A stretch of 64,000 nt of DNA, taken from contig OX439131.1 of assembly GCA_949318235.1 (NCBI GenBank), positions 36,660,805-36,724,804 on the forward strand, read 5' to 3'. Both the position numbers and the translations under genes were made by a program. This stretch comes from Ecdyonurus torrentis (taxonomy: Eukaryota > Arthropoda > Insecta > Ephemeroptera > Heptageniidae). Below, in pieces: positions 23,003-46,631 of this stretch. The notes under the pieces are model-generated. The model saw only the letters and a program-made list of their open reading frames with translations. It searched no databases and was not told where the DNA came from. Positions within the stretch are counted from its first letter, which is position 1; each line of letters begins with the position of its first letter.

Positions 23003-26000
23003 TTATTTTGTAGCAACTTTCCAGAAACAAAGTTTGTTGTCTGATGCAACACACACATAAGGTAGATGTTGATGCCAAGTCAGTCCACTAGCAACCTGTA
23101 AAAGTATATCACACAATCAGCAAAAATGACATGTAAAATATTTTTTTTATTTATTTATTTTAAGACTTCATTTTTATGGAAAGTAATTTTACTAGATATT
23201 GACATGTTGCTATTATTGGCAGTTAAATATTATTTTAAAATAATTGCCCTCATTTTAGGGCTTTGAAATTTGGATAAAAGACAGTTGAAAAAGTATGCAA
23301 TCTTTTAAATGTAAAAATTTCAAATCCCTAAATAAATTAAGTATTTTACAATATGCAACTGCTGATAAAGAAACAATTACCACATAATACAAGAGGATAT
23401 TTTGATTAAAATGATTTGCATCATACTGCAATTTCTTTTCATATGAATTAAAAATTGTAGAGGGTCAAAAAATACTCACAGATAATGAAATTTGCAGTAC
23501 AGGAAGCTTAGCTCTGACATTGCAGACTTTGAGTTGATGTCCTGGTCGTCCCAATGTGGCCAGTACTAACTCAGATCCACTGCAGAAACGTAGCCAGCGA
23601 CCTCCTTGAGGATGCACTGTACGAACCTCTACTGGTCGGCTGAAGAAAAAAAAAAGTCTCATTTAGTACATAAATGATATTCCAAGGTTAAATAGGGTGT
23701 ATGCGCATGACCCATGCGCATGCGCATGCGGAAGGTGAATTTTTTTAACCCCCACTTTTTATGACATTTTTGAAAAGAGCATTAAAAAAATTTTAGGCGC
23801 TATTTTTTCTTAAAATGATTGGAGCATGGGAAGTATTTTTAATTAATTTTTGAAAATCGTGCTATAAAGACTCTGACGTCATCAATCGGGCATTTATTTC
23901 GGAAAGTATTGACCGTAGAAGGTTCAGTAGCCAGTTTTTTGAAATCCTGAGAACGAGCTGATTTCATTAAACTGGTTACTGAACCTCAAACGATTAGTAT
24001 TTGCCGAGAAAAAAGTGGAATGATGACGTCACAGTCTTTATAGGTCGATTTTCAAAAATTAATTAAAAATACTTCGCATGCTCCAACCGTCCTAAGAAAA
24101 AATAGCGCCTCAAAATATTTTAAAGTTCTTTCCAAAGATATCATAAACTCAACAAAAAAATTTCAATTCACCTTCCTCATTGTAGGTATAGTACACAGAA
24201 CCATTTGAATCCAGCGTGTTTTTTTCTCATAATAATAGCATTGCAAATTTGGCATGTGTTTTTGAATGGTAAAATATATTATTGTTGTCCTGTCAAAAGA
24301 AGCAAGATTTCATTTCAGTTCTTTCGAATAGAAATGTCGTAATACAGTTTTTTTGCCATGCGACTATGAGCTCTATGAAAAGATCAGGTAAGATTCAAGG
24401 TCGCATCACAAAAAAAAACACCGACATTTCTATCCGGAAGACCTGATTTTTTTTCAATAAAAACATTGCACTATGATTTATAGTTATCAAAAAACTGTCA
24501 TTATTAATATAGTATCATTGGCAATGTATTAAAAATAACGATATCATTATCATTATAGTGTGACGGTAGAATATAGTATCGTTATTGTTATAGAAATTTT
24601 GGCCATCAAACCCAAGACTGGTTATGGTAATTGTACTATTAGCTAATAAAGGAACAACTGTTTTGAGGCAGACTATAAGCAATTTTGCTTACATCCCCTT
24701 CCATTTCGACATATTGCGCATGCGTAGAAGGTCGAAACGGAAGCGGATGTGAGAAAAATCGCTTATAGTCATTCCTATACGAGCCAATAGAAATTGCAAA
24801 CATACCTTGGTCTTAGAGCATCCCACACAATGATTTCTCCTCCAGCTAGAGCAGCAATACTGTTACAATTTGAGGGAGCCCAATGAGCTGCCATCAAAGG
24901 TACAGTACCAGCATCAATGGACAGAATAGGTTGATGATTAAATACATTGAAGATCTGAAGAAGACCACTTTTCTCTCCTACAAGAAGCTTGCCAGGTTCC
25001 ATAGCATGCCAGCTCAATGCCATACCTAAAATAATAATACACATACAAAACAGAGCATCTATCTTATGTCCATGTAATATTTCCAATGTTTCATGTAAAA
25101 ATGTGAGACTATTAAACACCAGAGCATTTTTATGTCTGTTTTGAAAAGATTTTAAATTCATACAAAACTTTGAAGTTCCTTACCTGGGCTGGACAACCAA
25201 AATGTAGCCTCACTTGTGTTATTACGATTAGGTTGTCGTAGATTCCAAAGCTGACATGTCAAATCGTCACTGACAGAAGCTAACATTGAGCCCTCAGGAT
25301 CAAATGCAACAGCATTTATATAGTCAGCATGTCCCTCTAGTGCTCTTCTTTGGTTGTTGTCTGCCAGATCACTTGTAAAGACTGTTAACTGTAAAATTTC
25401 ATTCAATTACTCAAGGAATACTTTGGTTTGATATAGATATGGAGAGGAGAGATGTGAGGGTTTACAAAATAAATTTTGAATTGTGTAATATAGTTACCAA
25501 ATGATTTTGATCCCCTATGGCAAAGCTGATTGTACGGGGCAAGCCAGTGAGAGATGTATCAGGTCCCCAGGCAAGACATTGCACTCTGTGTGAATTATAA
25601 TACTCTTTCAGCATCTTGAATGAGAACCCATTCTCACTTTCACCATCTACCTCTTCCTCATCTTCTCTATCTTCCTGTAATGTTGAAAATGTTATTAAAT
25701 ATGTAAGTAGAGACTCATGGTAATCGTAATAGTAATCCGCAGTTGCATTTTTAAATTGTACTTTAAACTCATTTTAGGGCAGATGTCAAGCAGATATGAT
25801 CAGAAAGTTGCCTAAAGGCGTGTAGAACACCTTGAACAAAAAAACATGTCTAATATCCTAATATACCTAAATATCAACGTTAATTTGGCCAGAGTCATTG
25901 ATTTCTAATTTATTTTAGATTTACAAAATGACAGTTGCGGGTTTGTGACGTCCCAGCTCGCCTGTTATTTCCTCGCGCGTGGACTAGTGAGCTGTGACGT

Positions 26001-26765
26001 CACAAATCTGCAGCTGTCATTTTGTAAATCTAAAATAAATTAGAAATCAAAGACTCTGGCCAAATAACGTTGATATTTAGGTATGGTAGGGTATATTAGG
26101 CAAGTTTTTTGTTCAAGGTGTTCTACGCATTTAAGTCAGCCTCAAATTAGTTGCTTCTTTATTACTGTAGTCAATATTTCCATATGCCAAAATGTCAAAG
26201 CCCTAAAATGAGGGAAAAGTATTTCATAAATGTAACTGCTAATAATACATATAATTATGTACATATATGCAACTTTTTTTTTTTTTGTCGATTGAGCACC
26301 GGTACCAGTACCGGTATGTATATGTAGTTACCATGCTTAGGGCAATGCAGATCTAATTGTATGTATGTATATAACACATACTGTACATATGGTTTGCATA
26401 TAAAGCTCAGTTAGTACTGTTAATTTATATTATATATGTTAGCTTTCTGTCCACTTACTGGAAAAGTTACTTCTGCTATTATAATTCTGCATGATAATCC
26501 TACACCAATGAGGTTCTTGGACCAACCATAGGGAGAAAACTCTACGACGTAAGCCTGATCCCGGACATCTGCAGTAAAAGTTGCTTTGTCTTCTTTTAAG
26601 TTCCTGTGAAACAATATTATCCATTAATCTACAAAGATGCAGAAGTTATACGATATACTGGTACCGTGACCGTGCCTCCTCTGCTGCTGCAGCCGGCGAG
26701 GTTATAACTGGGTTATAAAAACACAGATCATACATTCATTATACAAAATTATATACTTACATCAT
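23003..26765 (-). CDS. NUP37: Nucleoporin Nup37, WD-repeat protein
   Basis: Subunit of the Nup107-160 (Y) complex, the structural ring of the nuclear pore that also acts at kinetochores. Seven coding exons on the minus strand: 26761-26765, 26459-26603, 25498-25674, 25184-25388, 24806-25025, 23480-23639 and 23003-23095. Together they encode 334 residues; vertebrate Nup37 has 326. Diagnostic segments are YVVEFSPYGW near the N-terminus, an acidic EDREDEEEVDGE insert, FTSDLADNNQRRALEGHADY and SVSDDLTCQLWNL (WD repeat), SSPGMALSWH, and a C-terminal LTWHQHLPYVCVASDNKLCF. The first exon contributes only ATGAT before a GTAAGT donor. I chose it because its phase fits and the result (MMNLKEDKATFTADV) lines up with the family N-terminus. 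A TTTATT at 22777-22782 could be the polyadenylation signal on this strand. Confidence 0.93.
23720..24180. repeat. Palindromic MITE in NUP37 intron
   Basis: Inverted arms of about 200 bp, with GTATTTTTAATTAATTTTTG and its inverse, CTGACGTCATCA and TGATGACGTCA, and GGTTCAGTA/TACTGAACC nearest the centre. Related palindromes are at 47389-47665 and 52900-53190. Confidence 0.65.
24310..24455. repeat. Short fold-back
   Basis: AATAGAAATGTCG is inverted as CGACATTTCTAT about 90 bp apart, with longer imperfect pairing around it, in the same NUP37 intron. Confidence 0.45.
24672..24763. repeat. Compact palindrome
   Basis: GACTATAAGCAATTTTGCTTACATCC pairs with its near-inverse across a TGCGCATGCG centre. 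It lies close to a NUP37 exon boundary (24806). Confidence 0.6.
25810..26136. repeat. Palindromic MITE in NUP37 intron
   Basis: The outer ends GTAGAACACCTTGAACAAAA and their inverse, and the inner ATTTACAAAATGACAG and its inverse, pair over about 140 bp around a GC-rich centre (25950-25990). Confidence 0.7.
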
Positions 26766-27000
26766 ATTTTCTATATTCCTAGCTCACTAAATTTAATTTT
26801 GTTTCTATATATAAGTGGAAAAAAATTTCAGATTTCAAGCAATTCTTAAAAACACGAGGAATAAAAACGTAAACAAATTAAAATTCTACCATCACCATAT
26901 GATTGGCGGGAAAGATGACGTGCGGGCGCGCGCAACGGCGCGCAAAACAAAAAGAAAATTGGCGGTAAGGATTCAATTTTACGAACAGGTTATGATTATT
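26766..27000 (-). promoter_or_regulatory. Probable NUP37 promoter/5' UTR
   Basis: A CpG-rich patch (GTGCGGGCGCGCGC, about 26921-26943) in otherwise AT-rich DNA lies about 160-180 bases upstream of the inferred start codon. I cannot see a clear TATA box. The short open frame on the other strand here is probably chance. Confidence 0.35.
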
Positions 27001-27449
27001 ATGAATGAATAGACTTTATTAGTCATTCAAGTTCCTTCCTTATTCTCTGGTTCCCTTCCCTGCATATCACTTCGAAAATTCCCAATAAAACAATTGATTA
27101 ATGATTACTTTTCTATTAATTGATTGAGAATATTTGCAATATCTGAAAACAATCTAAAAAAAAAAAAAACTATATGACATGTGACATATGTGCATTGCAA
27201 CTTATTAAATCCAGGATTTTCTAATCATATTATATTTTGTCTTAGAATCAAAGATTAAATGTACAACTTGATTTTCCCCCCCATGGAATGGAAGTAATGA
27301 ACTCATGTCTCATGCATTGTCATTGTACTATATGAACATGAACGGTTCAAAACAGCTTTCGCATATTTGGAAGAAGGTGTGGTCATGGCATGGGCGACTT
27401 GTGTCTAGATCTGTAGTATTGTCACATTATATATAGCGCGCACAATAGA

Positions 27450-27826
27450 TAGAGCTGTAAATTTAAACCAGTTCGAGCACCCGCCCGGGCCAAAATCTTC
27501 GGGGGCTCGTTATTTTGAGAATGTTTAACCCGGTTTTTGAGCTGTTCGTAAACAAGCCAGCTCAAGTTTATCGATCAACAAAAAAACGAGCTTTTTTGAA
27601 CAGAAAACAAGCTAAAAATCATTTTTGAAGATTTTGAAGAAAAATAATTTTGAAAATATTGTTTAGTTTAATATGAGGTTTTTAGCATGTAAAATCAATA
27701 GTTTATTATATTTATTGGGCTCAAATATTGAGCTTTGGCTTATTTTTTGAGTAAAGCTCGAGTTCAAGCTGAACCCGGGTGTTAAGCCAAATCGGTCTAA
27801 AAAAAATCAAGCATTTTACAGCCCTA
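27450..27826. mobile_element. hAT-type MITE, TIR TAGAGCTGTAAA, copy 2 (inverted)
   Basis: The left end TAGAGCTGTAAATTTAAACC equals the inverse of the right end of the element at 16555-17083; the right end is TTTTACAGCCCTA. The flanks no longer show a clean 8-bp duplication, so it is older. Confidence 0.7.
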
Positions 27827-29221
27827 TAGTATCTACAAAAGCAGCTAAGTCAAGACTTGTATCTTGTTGTATATTGTTTTGAACTTGTAGTTGATTTTGC
27901 ATACACAATTATAGTGCTCTAACCTCTAACGCACAACGATATGTGCACTATATATTATTATACAGTATTGTATGGTTAATAATAATAATAACTTTAACAT
28001 AGTATTTATTGTATTTTTATTTACATAATATAATTCTATTTCTAAATGAAAACATATTTTACATAACAGATAATATACTGTAAACAACTTTTTTATTTAC
28101 AAAAAGAGCACTAAATAAATTGTACAGATGATAATACAAATCTTACAGTACAAATTAGTACTAGCAGTAGAAGTAGTTTACATCCCTCCCTGATTTCCCC
28201 ACTTTTATACATATTTACTTTGTTTAAATATTATAATGCATCAGGTATACTGTAAACTTTTGCCACAATATTTTGGACACTATATCTGACCATAAAGTAT
28301 CTCGACAAATAAAAACTTACAACCTAATGATATACATTGATATGATGAATTATCAGAACTATTTTATAGTATTGCATTTTTTTTTTTTTTTTTTAACTTT
28401 CAGTCGATTTGATTTTACAAATTTTTGAAAATGGACAATAGTTATTTGTCGTACTTACATAGGCAAATTAATACATTAATACTTTGAAACACACACAAAA
28501 AAAAAAGTTATTTCAAATAACCAGAACAAATAAGGTACTGAAGCAACTCAAAACAAAGGGGCACATTAAAAAAAAAATGTATACTAATGTATACAACAAA
28601 AAACAAGTAACTGAATTCATATACAATTTTCCATGTATTTTTATAATATTTACAGTACAATAATAGACAAAGACATTTAACAAGTTTGTTTTCAAAAGCA
28701 TTAAAAAGAATAGCAATAAAAAAGAAAGCAAATAGAATTAATTATTCCATAATTATTATAAATTTTCTCTTTCAAATACAGTGTACTACAAAAAACCAAT
28801 TAACAATGATTTATGTAAAACCTATACTACCCATATAGGAATACATTAATTATGTAGAACAGCCTGAGAAGTCATTATTTGTTAAAATTGTTAAAGCTTA
28901 TAATTTTACAGTATACAGTACAATTATACACAACGATATGAGCATTCACTATATATTGATGTTGTTGCGAGCATGCGCGATAAAAAAAAAAAAAAAAACG
29001 AGATACACATATTGCTATGTGTGACAAATAACAAGATAGACATTTTGCTTTGCGTGACAAAAAACGAGTTACACATATTGCTCGCAACAACATCGATATA
29101 CCAATACTGTAAATTTGCATTATAGTTCTCATATCTAATATAAGTGTAATCATGATAGGGTTGGAGACAATTTCTCTATTAATCTATAATCACAATACCC
29201 TGATACACCTGTAATTATCAT
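27827..29221. other. Intergenic between NUP37 and the coiled-coil gene
   Basis: AT-rich, with short homopolymers. An imperfect hairpin at about 28950-29100 has inverted GATGTTGTTGCGAGCA/TGCTCGCAACAACATC. It presumably includes the 3' UTR of the coiled-coil gene. No other gene seen. Confidence 0.4.
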
Positions 29222-41268
<12,047 letters not shown>

Positions 41269-41420
41269 TGCTATAATATTATTTTTAAATCACTTTATTT
41301 TAGTTAAAAACACTCGATCGCAGCCTAGACCGCTGGTGGGTTCTTTTTAGTTTTTACGATTGCAGCGCCCAAAGAAAACAGTAGAGAAAGTGGAAAGCTT
41401 CATTATTAACTATTTTGCAT
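41269..41420 (-). promoter_or_regulatory. Probable 5' UTR/promoter of coiled-coil gene
   Basis: The 150 bases upstream of the inferred start codon have more G and C than their surroundings (AGCCTAGACCGCTGGTGGG, TTGCAGCGCCC). No clear core-promoter motif is visible. Confidence 0.3.
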
Positions 41421-41745
41421 TCTTGCGCCACCTAGCGCAAAGTTAGTTCAACTAAAACTTGGTGTATTATTTATCGAAAATTTTTCAAATCTTATGAAAT
41501 AGTGCCAAAATCATTAAATTTCGCAAAATTATAAAAATAATGTACCAAACAAAAGCACTGGAATACACAATACATATTCTTTATACATTAAAATAAAGCA
41601 ATGTTTTTCAGCCTATCTATTATATCTGCGCTCAAATAAATCAATATCATCAATCATATATCATTTAAAAAAATAAATTTATAATAAATAAATATTATGC
41701 AGTACGTTATACGTGATCGCATATAATATATATATTATATATACA

Positions 41746-41749
41746 ATAC

Positions 41750-41808
<59 letters not shown>
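41746..41808. repeat. (AT)n microsatellite
   Basis: About 30 AT units. Confidence 0.9.
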
Positions 41809-41811
<3 letters not shown>

Positions 41812-41913
41812 TCAGTGATATAATACATGCCATATCTTTTACATAATATTTAACTTATTTTTACTTTTTAATCAAATGGTAAATAAGTGCTGACTATACA
41901 GTACAGTAACGTA

Positions 41914-42067
41914 CCCAGTAAACTACAACTTCTCACAAGTACATTCAAGTACTTGTCCAATTCTAGAATGTCACTCTCAGCTCATGTGACGTCACTGGTA
42001 CTGACTTTCTTTGAATCGGACAAGTACTTGCAATCTCTATAATGTGAAAAAACTGTGGTTTACTGGG
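41914..42067. mobile_element. CCCAGTAAAC-ended MITE, copy 2
   Basis: Ends CCCAGTAAACTACA and, inverted, CCCAGTAAACCACA. Flanking GTA on both sides could be a 3-bp target duplication. It contains AAGTACTTG twice and TGACGTCA once. Same family as 12318-12898. Confidence 0.75.
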
Positions 42068-42482
42068 GTATGTATATCAGCATTTTTATCATCCCTCAGA
42101 ATACCTATAATTAATAATAATTAAAAAAAATGAATTCAAAAATAAAACCATAATCATAAATATTAAAAAAAAAAATAATAATAATAATACAAAAAATACA
42201 AAACAAAAGATGTGCACAAAGGATGCATATTATTATATAGGACATATATAGGCAGGATGGCAAATTTGACAAAAGGAATAAACTTGTAATGAATTACTGC
42301 ACAGTTATAAGAAATTCTAATTCACTGTATAAAATTAAAAAAAATCATCAAAAAATTACATCTTATATTGCAAACAAAATAGAAAATATTATTAATTATT
42401 CTGTAAAATATATTCTATAGAGACTTATACTAAAAAATTATTTAAGTTTGGAGGGATGAGAGTGAACCAATGTTTGATGGAA

Positions 42483-42560
42483 TAACACAATATATTTTAT
42501 TAGAAAGAATCGTGTACGTATATGATTCATACAATTCTTTCTAATAAAATATATTGTTTA
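42483..42560. repeat. Hairpin AATATATTTTATTAGAAAGAA
   Basis: A 24-bp perfect inverted repeat (CAATATATTTTATTAGAAAG and its inverse) around a 25-bp loop. Confidence 0.7.
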
Positions 42561-42689
42561 TCCGCACATGTAAATCAGATCACTAGAAGCAGTTGTGTAT
42601 TATGAACATAGTGAAACAATATTTTGAATAAATATGTGATAATAATAAAAATAAAATAATTATTATAGTTGCATTCATTATTGGGCTTT

Positions 42690-42695
42690 TCTTTT

Positions 42696-42726
<31 letters not shown>

Positions 42727-42732
42727 CTTTTT
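42690..42732. repeat. Poly-T tract
   Basis: CTTTTTCTT followed by about 32 thymines. The rest of 42561-43549 is AT-rich with no supported gene and may hold the untranslated first exon of the ankyrin gene. Confidence 0.8.
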
Positions 42733-43549
42733 AGTAAATAGGGATTGAAATTGAACTGTTCCAATACAATTATCTTAGTTTTCTCTGCATGCAATTAAAA
42801 AAAAAAGAAAAAAGAACACACTATTAATTACCTAATAGTAATAATTGCAATCTAAATTTTTTATTTGCTCGGTATGAAAAATAGTATAACCCTTAAATAA
42901 TTAAGAGTTATTATATATATATATATATATATATGTATATAGGCATATCCTATATTATAGTAGTTTACAAGGCATACATAACTGTTTGGTGTATAAATTC
43001 TATTGGATTCTGATAAAAAATATATAATATATTATAGGCTATATCTATATATATTTGAAATTTTGAATAGTTTTAGCGCAATCCTTACTTGAGTTCTCTT
43101 TCTACCTATGAAAACTCTTCATTTAGGTCACATGACCATATGCAAATAAGTCAGCTGACAGAAAAGGAACAAAAAAAAAAATTACCAGACAGGATTGTTT
43201 ATAACAAAACCAGGAGAAAAACAAGGCTTTGTAATTGCAAGGTAAAATAAAAATTACTCTGATTCAAAGATCATAAATTGATAGAAATTTAAATAAATAC
43301 CGATATGCTAATCTTTTATCATGTGAAACAATTCTATTGATTATAGGACACTTGTTAGGGGCGTGTGAGATTTTTGTTTTATTTAATTAGCTGTAATTTT
43401 GATCACATTGTGATCTGCATAAAAATATAAAACAATTAATTGTTTTATATTCACAGCAGCTAGGTTTAATCTTTGGCAAAGTAATTGAATAAAAACAAAC
43501 TGTATTCTATATATAATTATATATGGAGAACACAATTAATGCTTACTAT

Positions 43550-43736
43550 CAGGTTTGGACTGGCACTCAAAGGGCCTTGTCTGCAAAAAGGGTGTAACAA
43601 CCTCTCTAGGGGCCATAAAAGGGGGCATAACACCCTGGTTACCCCCCTTTTTAGCCTTACAGGCCTCCAAACATGGGGAGGGGCACGCCCACTTTCGAGG
43701 ACTTGCTCTTATGCTCTTATGGTCAGTCCGAGCCTG
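43550..43736. mobile_element. hAT-type MITE, TIR CAGGYTYGGACTG, copy 1
   Basis: Ends CAGGTTTGGACTGGC and, inverted, CAGGCTCGGACTGAC, with a perfect 8-bp duplication CTTACTAT (43542-43549 and 43737-43744). It is GC-rich and lies 62 bp upstream of the ankyrin exon acceptor. An inverted relative is at 62342-62486. Confidence 0.9.
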
Positions 43737-43821
43737 CTTACTATGCTCCTTTATTAAATGTAAAATAAACTCTAAATAATTATGTTTTATTTTTATAGAA
43801 CGTATCAAACAACATAAAAGC

Positions 43822-44769
43822 ATGCCTTCAAATCGAAAGAAGACTTTGCGACCTTACAAACCACTTCATTCCATAGCATGTCAAGAAAGTGAAGAAGATT
43901 TCCATTACATGAAAGAGATATTACAAGTAGATAGAAGATCAATAGCTAGATTTCAAGAAACAAGAGATAGTCCTACATTTAAATGTCCACCACTAATGGC
44001 AGCGTATTGTGTGAAACATTATAAATGTATGAAATTTTTACTTGAAAATGGAGCTAAACCTGAAGGTATGAATGTTAATAAATATACAACCATGCATTTT
44101 GCTTTACATGATGATGATGATAAAGCAGTTACACTTCTATTAGATCATGGTATAAATCCTAATTTTAATGGAAGTGGATGTGGATCATTTATAAGTTGGG
44201 CTCTAGGTAACACAAAAATAACTAATCTTTTACTTGATCGTGGAGCAGTACCAGATGCTTTATATAAAAAAGAACATGAAGATGCATATTATACTTCTAA
44301 TCTCTCAAAAGCATTACGTAAAGGACATTGTGAATGTGCTAAATTATTAATAATGTATGGAGCTATTACAGATTATAGAAAAGTACCTAATATTCATCAA
44401 TCATCTTTATATCTTAATGCATTTGCACATTGTGTTATTAAAAGTAGTAGACCTATCAAATCAGTTGATACTCAAATTAGAATGTTTACAATGCTTCATC
44501 AATTTGGTGTTGATTTATATCAAAGAAATAGAATAGGAATTACCGTATATGATGTATTACAATTTCAATCAATAGGAGATGAGGAATCTAGAATTCTTGC
44601 ACAATATCTCAAACAGTTACTGAGTCAACCATTAAGTTTAATGAGTTTATCTAGAATTGTAATAAAAAATACATTAGGTCAAAATATGATTAAAAAATTA
44701 TCAATGTTAGAAGAACTTCACATTCTTCCTTCTCAATTAATACAATTTCTTTACTTTACAGATGTTTAG
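43822..44769 (+). CDS. Ankyrin-repeat and SOCS-box (ASB-type) protein
   Basis: Probable substrate receptor of a Cullin-5/Elongin BC ubiquitin ligase in the cytoplasm. The 315 residues are encoded in one uninterrupted exon. Four or more ankyrin repeats are visible: PPLMAAYCVKHYKCMKFLLENGA (about 51-75), TTMHFALHDDDDKAVTLLLDHG (88-110), GSFISWALGNTKITNLLLDRGA (119-141) and LSKALRKGHCECAKLLIMYGA (158-178). The last 46 residues fit a SOCS box: PLSLMSLSRIVIKNTLG supplies the BC box, and LHILPSQLIQFLYF fits the terminal Leu-Pro motif. An acceptor (TTTTATAG) ends at 43798 and the frame is open from there (RIKQHKSM), so an upstream exon could add residues, although the Met at 43822 is a reasonable start. 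Codon use is strongly AT-ending. I cannot assign an ASB number. Confidence 0.88.
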   Translation: MPSNRKKTLRPYKPLHSIACQESEEDFHYMKEILQVDRRSIARFQETRDSPTFKCPPLMAAYCVKHYKCMKFLLENGAKPEGMNVNKYTTMHFALHDDDDKAVTLLLDHGINPNFNGSGCGSFISWALGNTKITNLLLDRGAVPDALYKKEHEDAYYTSNLSKALRKGHCECAKLLIMYGAITDYRKVPNIHQSSLYLNAFAHCVIKSSRPIKSVDTQIRMFTMLHQFGVDLYQRNRIGITVYDVLQFQSIGDEESRILAQYLKQLLSQPLSLMSLSRIVIKNTLGQNMIKKLSMLEELHILPSQLIQFLYFTDV

Positions 44770-46631
44770 GGTAAAAGTATGTTTGTTTTTTTATTTATAG
44801 GGGTTAGTAAAAAAAGTGCTTTTTGGTAGATTATTTGTATGCAGATTATTATAAAACCATTATTATTGTTATACCATTTTATTCTATGTCACAAAGGCTT
44901 AAGTAATATTATTGTTACCATTAATAGAATTATTATAAATTAATAGCTATACTTCATTGTTAAAAAAAAAAAAGTGCCAAGAGATGTTATTTAGAAGCAC
45001 TTTTGTTTTGTTATAAAATATTATTCACATGGGACATAACATTTGTGTCAAATTCTGTTATGGAAAATAACGGTTACTCAAATTTGTAACTTTTCACTTG
45101 AAAAAGGAGAGAAAATGTAGTGTACAGCTCTAGCCAAAAGTTCCCGAACAATTTGCATTGTCAACCTGCAACCACGTACACTATGTTATCTTAATAAGAA
45201 AACGCAGCGGCTGCCGCTGCCTCGTTCAGCAACTTTTATCCAGAGCTGTACATGTACAGAAAACGTATGGATACCGATAAACTGAACTGCGTAAATATTG
45301 ATATGTGTCACGTACAATATGATCAAAAATACATTTTGTACTGGTTGCAATCATAGGGCACAATAAGGAAACCGATTTTTGCATTATGTTCAGTAGTGAC
45401 TTTCATTTTTTCAGCCCATTTTCATATTTAACCACAACCAGTACGATTTGTTGTTATTTTAGTATCAGTTGTTTTGTGACGGATACAGAGCTAGGAGTTG
45501 CCAGCTCTGCCCAGCAGCACCCATTAGTCGGTATACCATGTAAAAGGGTTCAGCTTTGTTTATCCATCCCTGGCTTTTAAATTTTTGTGTCTTGTGAATG
45601 ATAATTCATGTATCAAGCAATATTTATTGTTATTGTTCTGTAGTCAAGTAAACATGTGATAGCAATTATTGTTGTGCAACCATTCATTCCACTATGCCAT
45701 GGAAATAATAATACTTAGATATGTTTTTTTATTTGAGAAATTGTGTTGAAAATGTTAAACTCTTTACAGTTTATAGATGTGAAAGTAATTAATAATAGAT
45801 GTGCTAATAATTATTATATTTATATAGGCCTAATGATTTCTTGAATGCTCATTTTACAGTTGTTTTTTCCCCAATACTGTAAAACTATTAATGCAAATAT
45901 TTTCAAAAATCTTTAACTCTAAAGGTAGAGACAGTGGTAAAAATATCGCGTTTTTATTGCAAAAAGGTTGCCACTAGCCAATCAGAGAGCTAGTATACTA
46001 TCACTGTCACAATAGAAACGTGATATTTTTACAACTGTCTATACCATAAAGGTGCAGGCTAAATAGCAACATTCCCCCCCCCCCCCCCCCTTCCTCCTGC
46101 CTACATTACATGGCATACACACATAATAGATATAGGCCTATTATATGCAAATGTTTTGCAAATTATACACCTCACCTTGTAACATTCCAAACTGTGTTCC
46201 TTGATCGCAAAATTAACTCTTACTGTAAAATATTAGGGTTTGTGGTGCTTGAGATTATATGATAAGCAAAGTAATGCTAATTTAATGTGATATGTAGTAT
46301 TTTTTGAATAAAAAAATGTAATAAAACGAGTTTCTTGAATTTCATTCCTATCCAAAATAATATAGGAATATTTTTCCAAAATAATTAATGGTCATTAAAT
46401 AATTGCAGCAAAATTGACTAACTTGTTTGTGATGCCATAATGATATTATGGTCTTATTGAACCAAAAAAATTGATTTATATTTTCTTTCTGATGAATCGT
46501 TACCATTAAATTAAAATATTTGCAAATGTTGAATTGACAAAACAAGAAATTTAGTGTTTTGATTATCAAAAAGAGTATGAAAAGTTTATTGTCATTTCTT
46601 TAAATAAATATACAGTAATTTGTTTTGAATT
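44770..46631. other. Intergenic between ASB gene and MMS22L 3' end
   Basis: The two genes converge here. Contains a MITE (45123-45250), a C run (46073-46090) and a hairpin around 45930-46050 (GGTAGAGACAGTGGTAAAAATATC against GATATTTTTACAACTGTCTATACC). A TTTATT near 46587 could be the MMS22L polyadenylation signal on the minus strand. Confidence 0.45.
45123..45250. mobile_element. Tc1/mariner-type MITE, copy 2
   Basis: Ends TACAGCTCTAGCCAAAAGTT and, inverted, TACAGCTCTGGATAAAAGTT, with TA at both borders. Confidence 0.65.

Noticed and set aside
26815..27012. A plus-strand frame opposite the NUP37 promoter
   Set aside because: Its basic composition reflects A-rich and GC-rich patches. No start context or downstream exon is visible.
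43485..43823. Overlapping open frames of 74-95 residues on both strands
   Set aside because: They lie across the GC-rich hAT MITE, which lacks stops because of its composition. No splice or start signal supports them.
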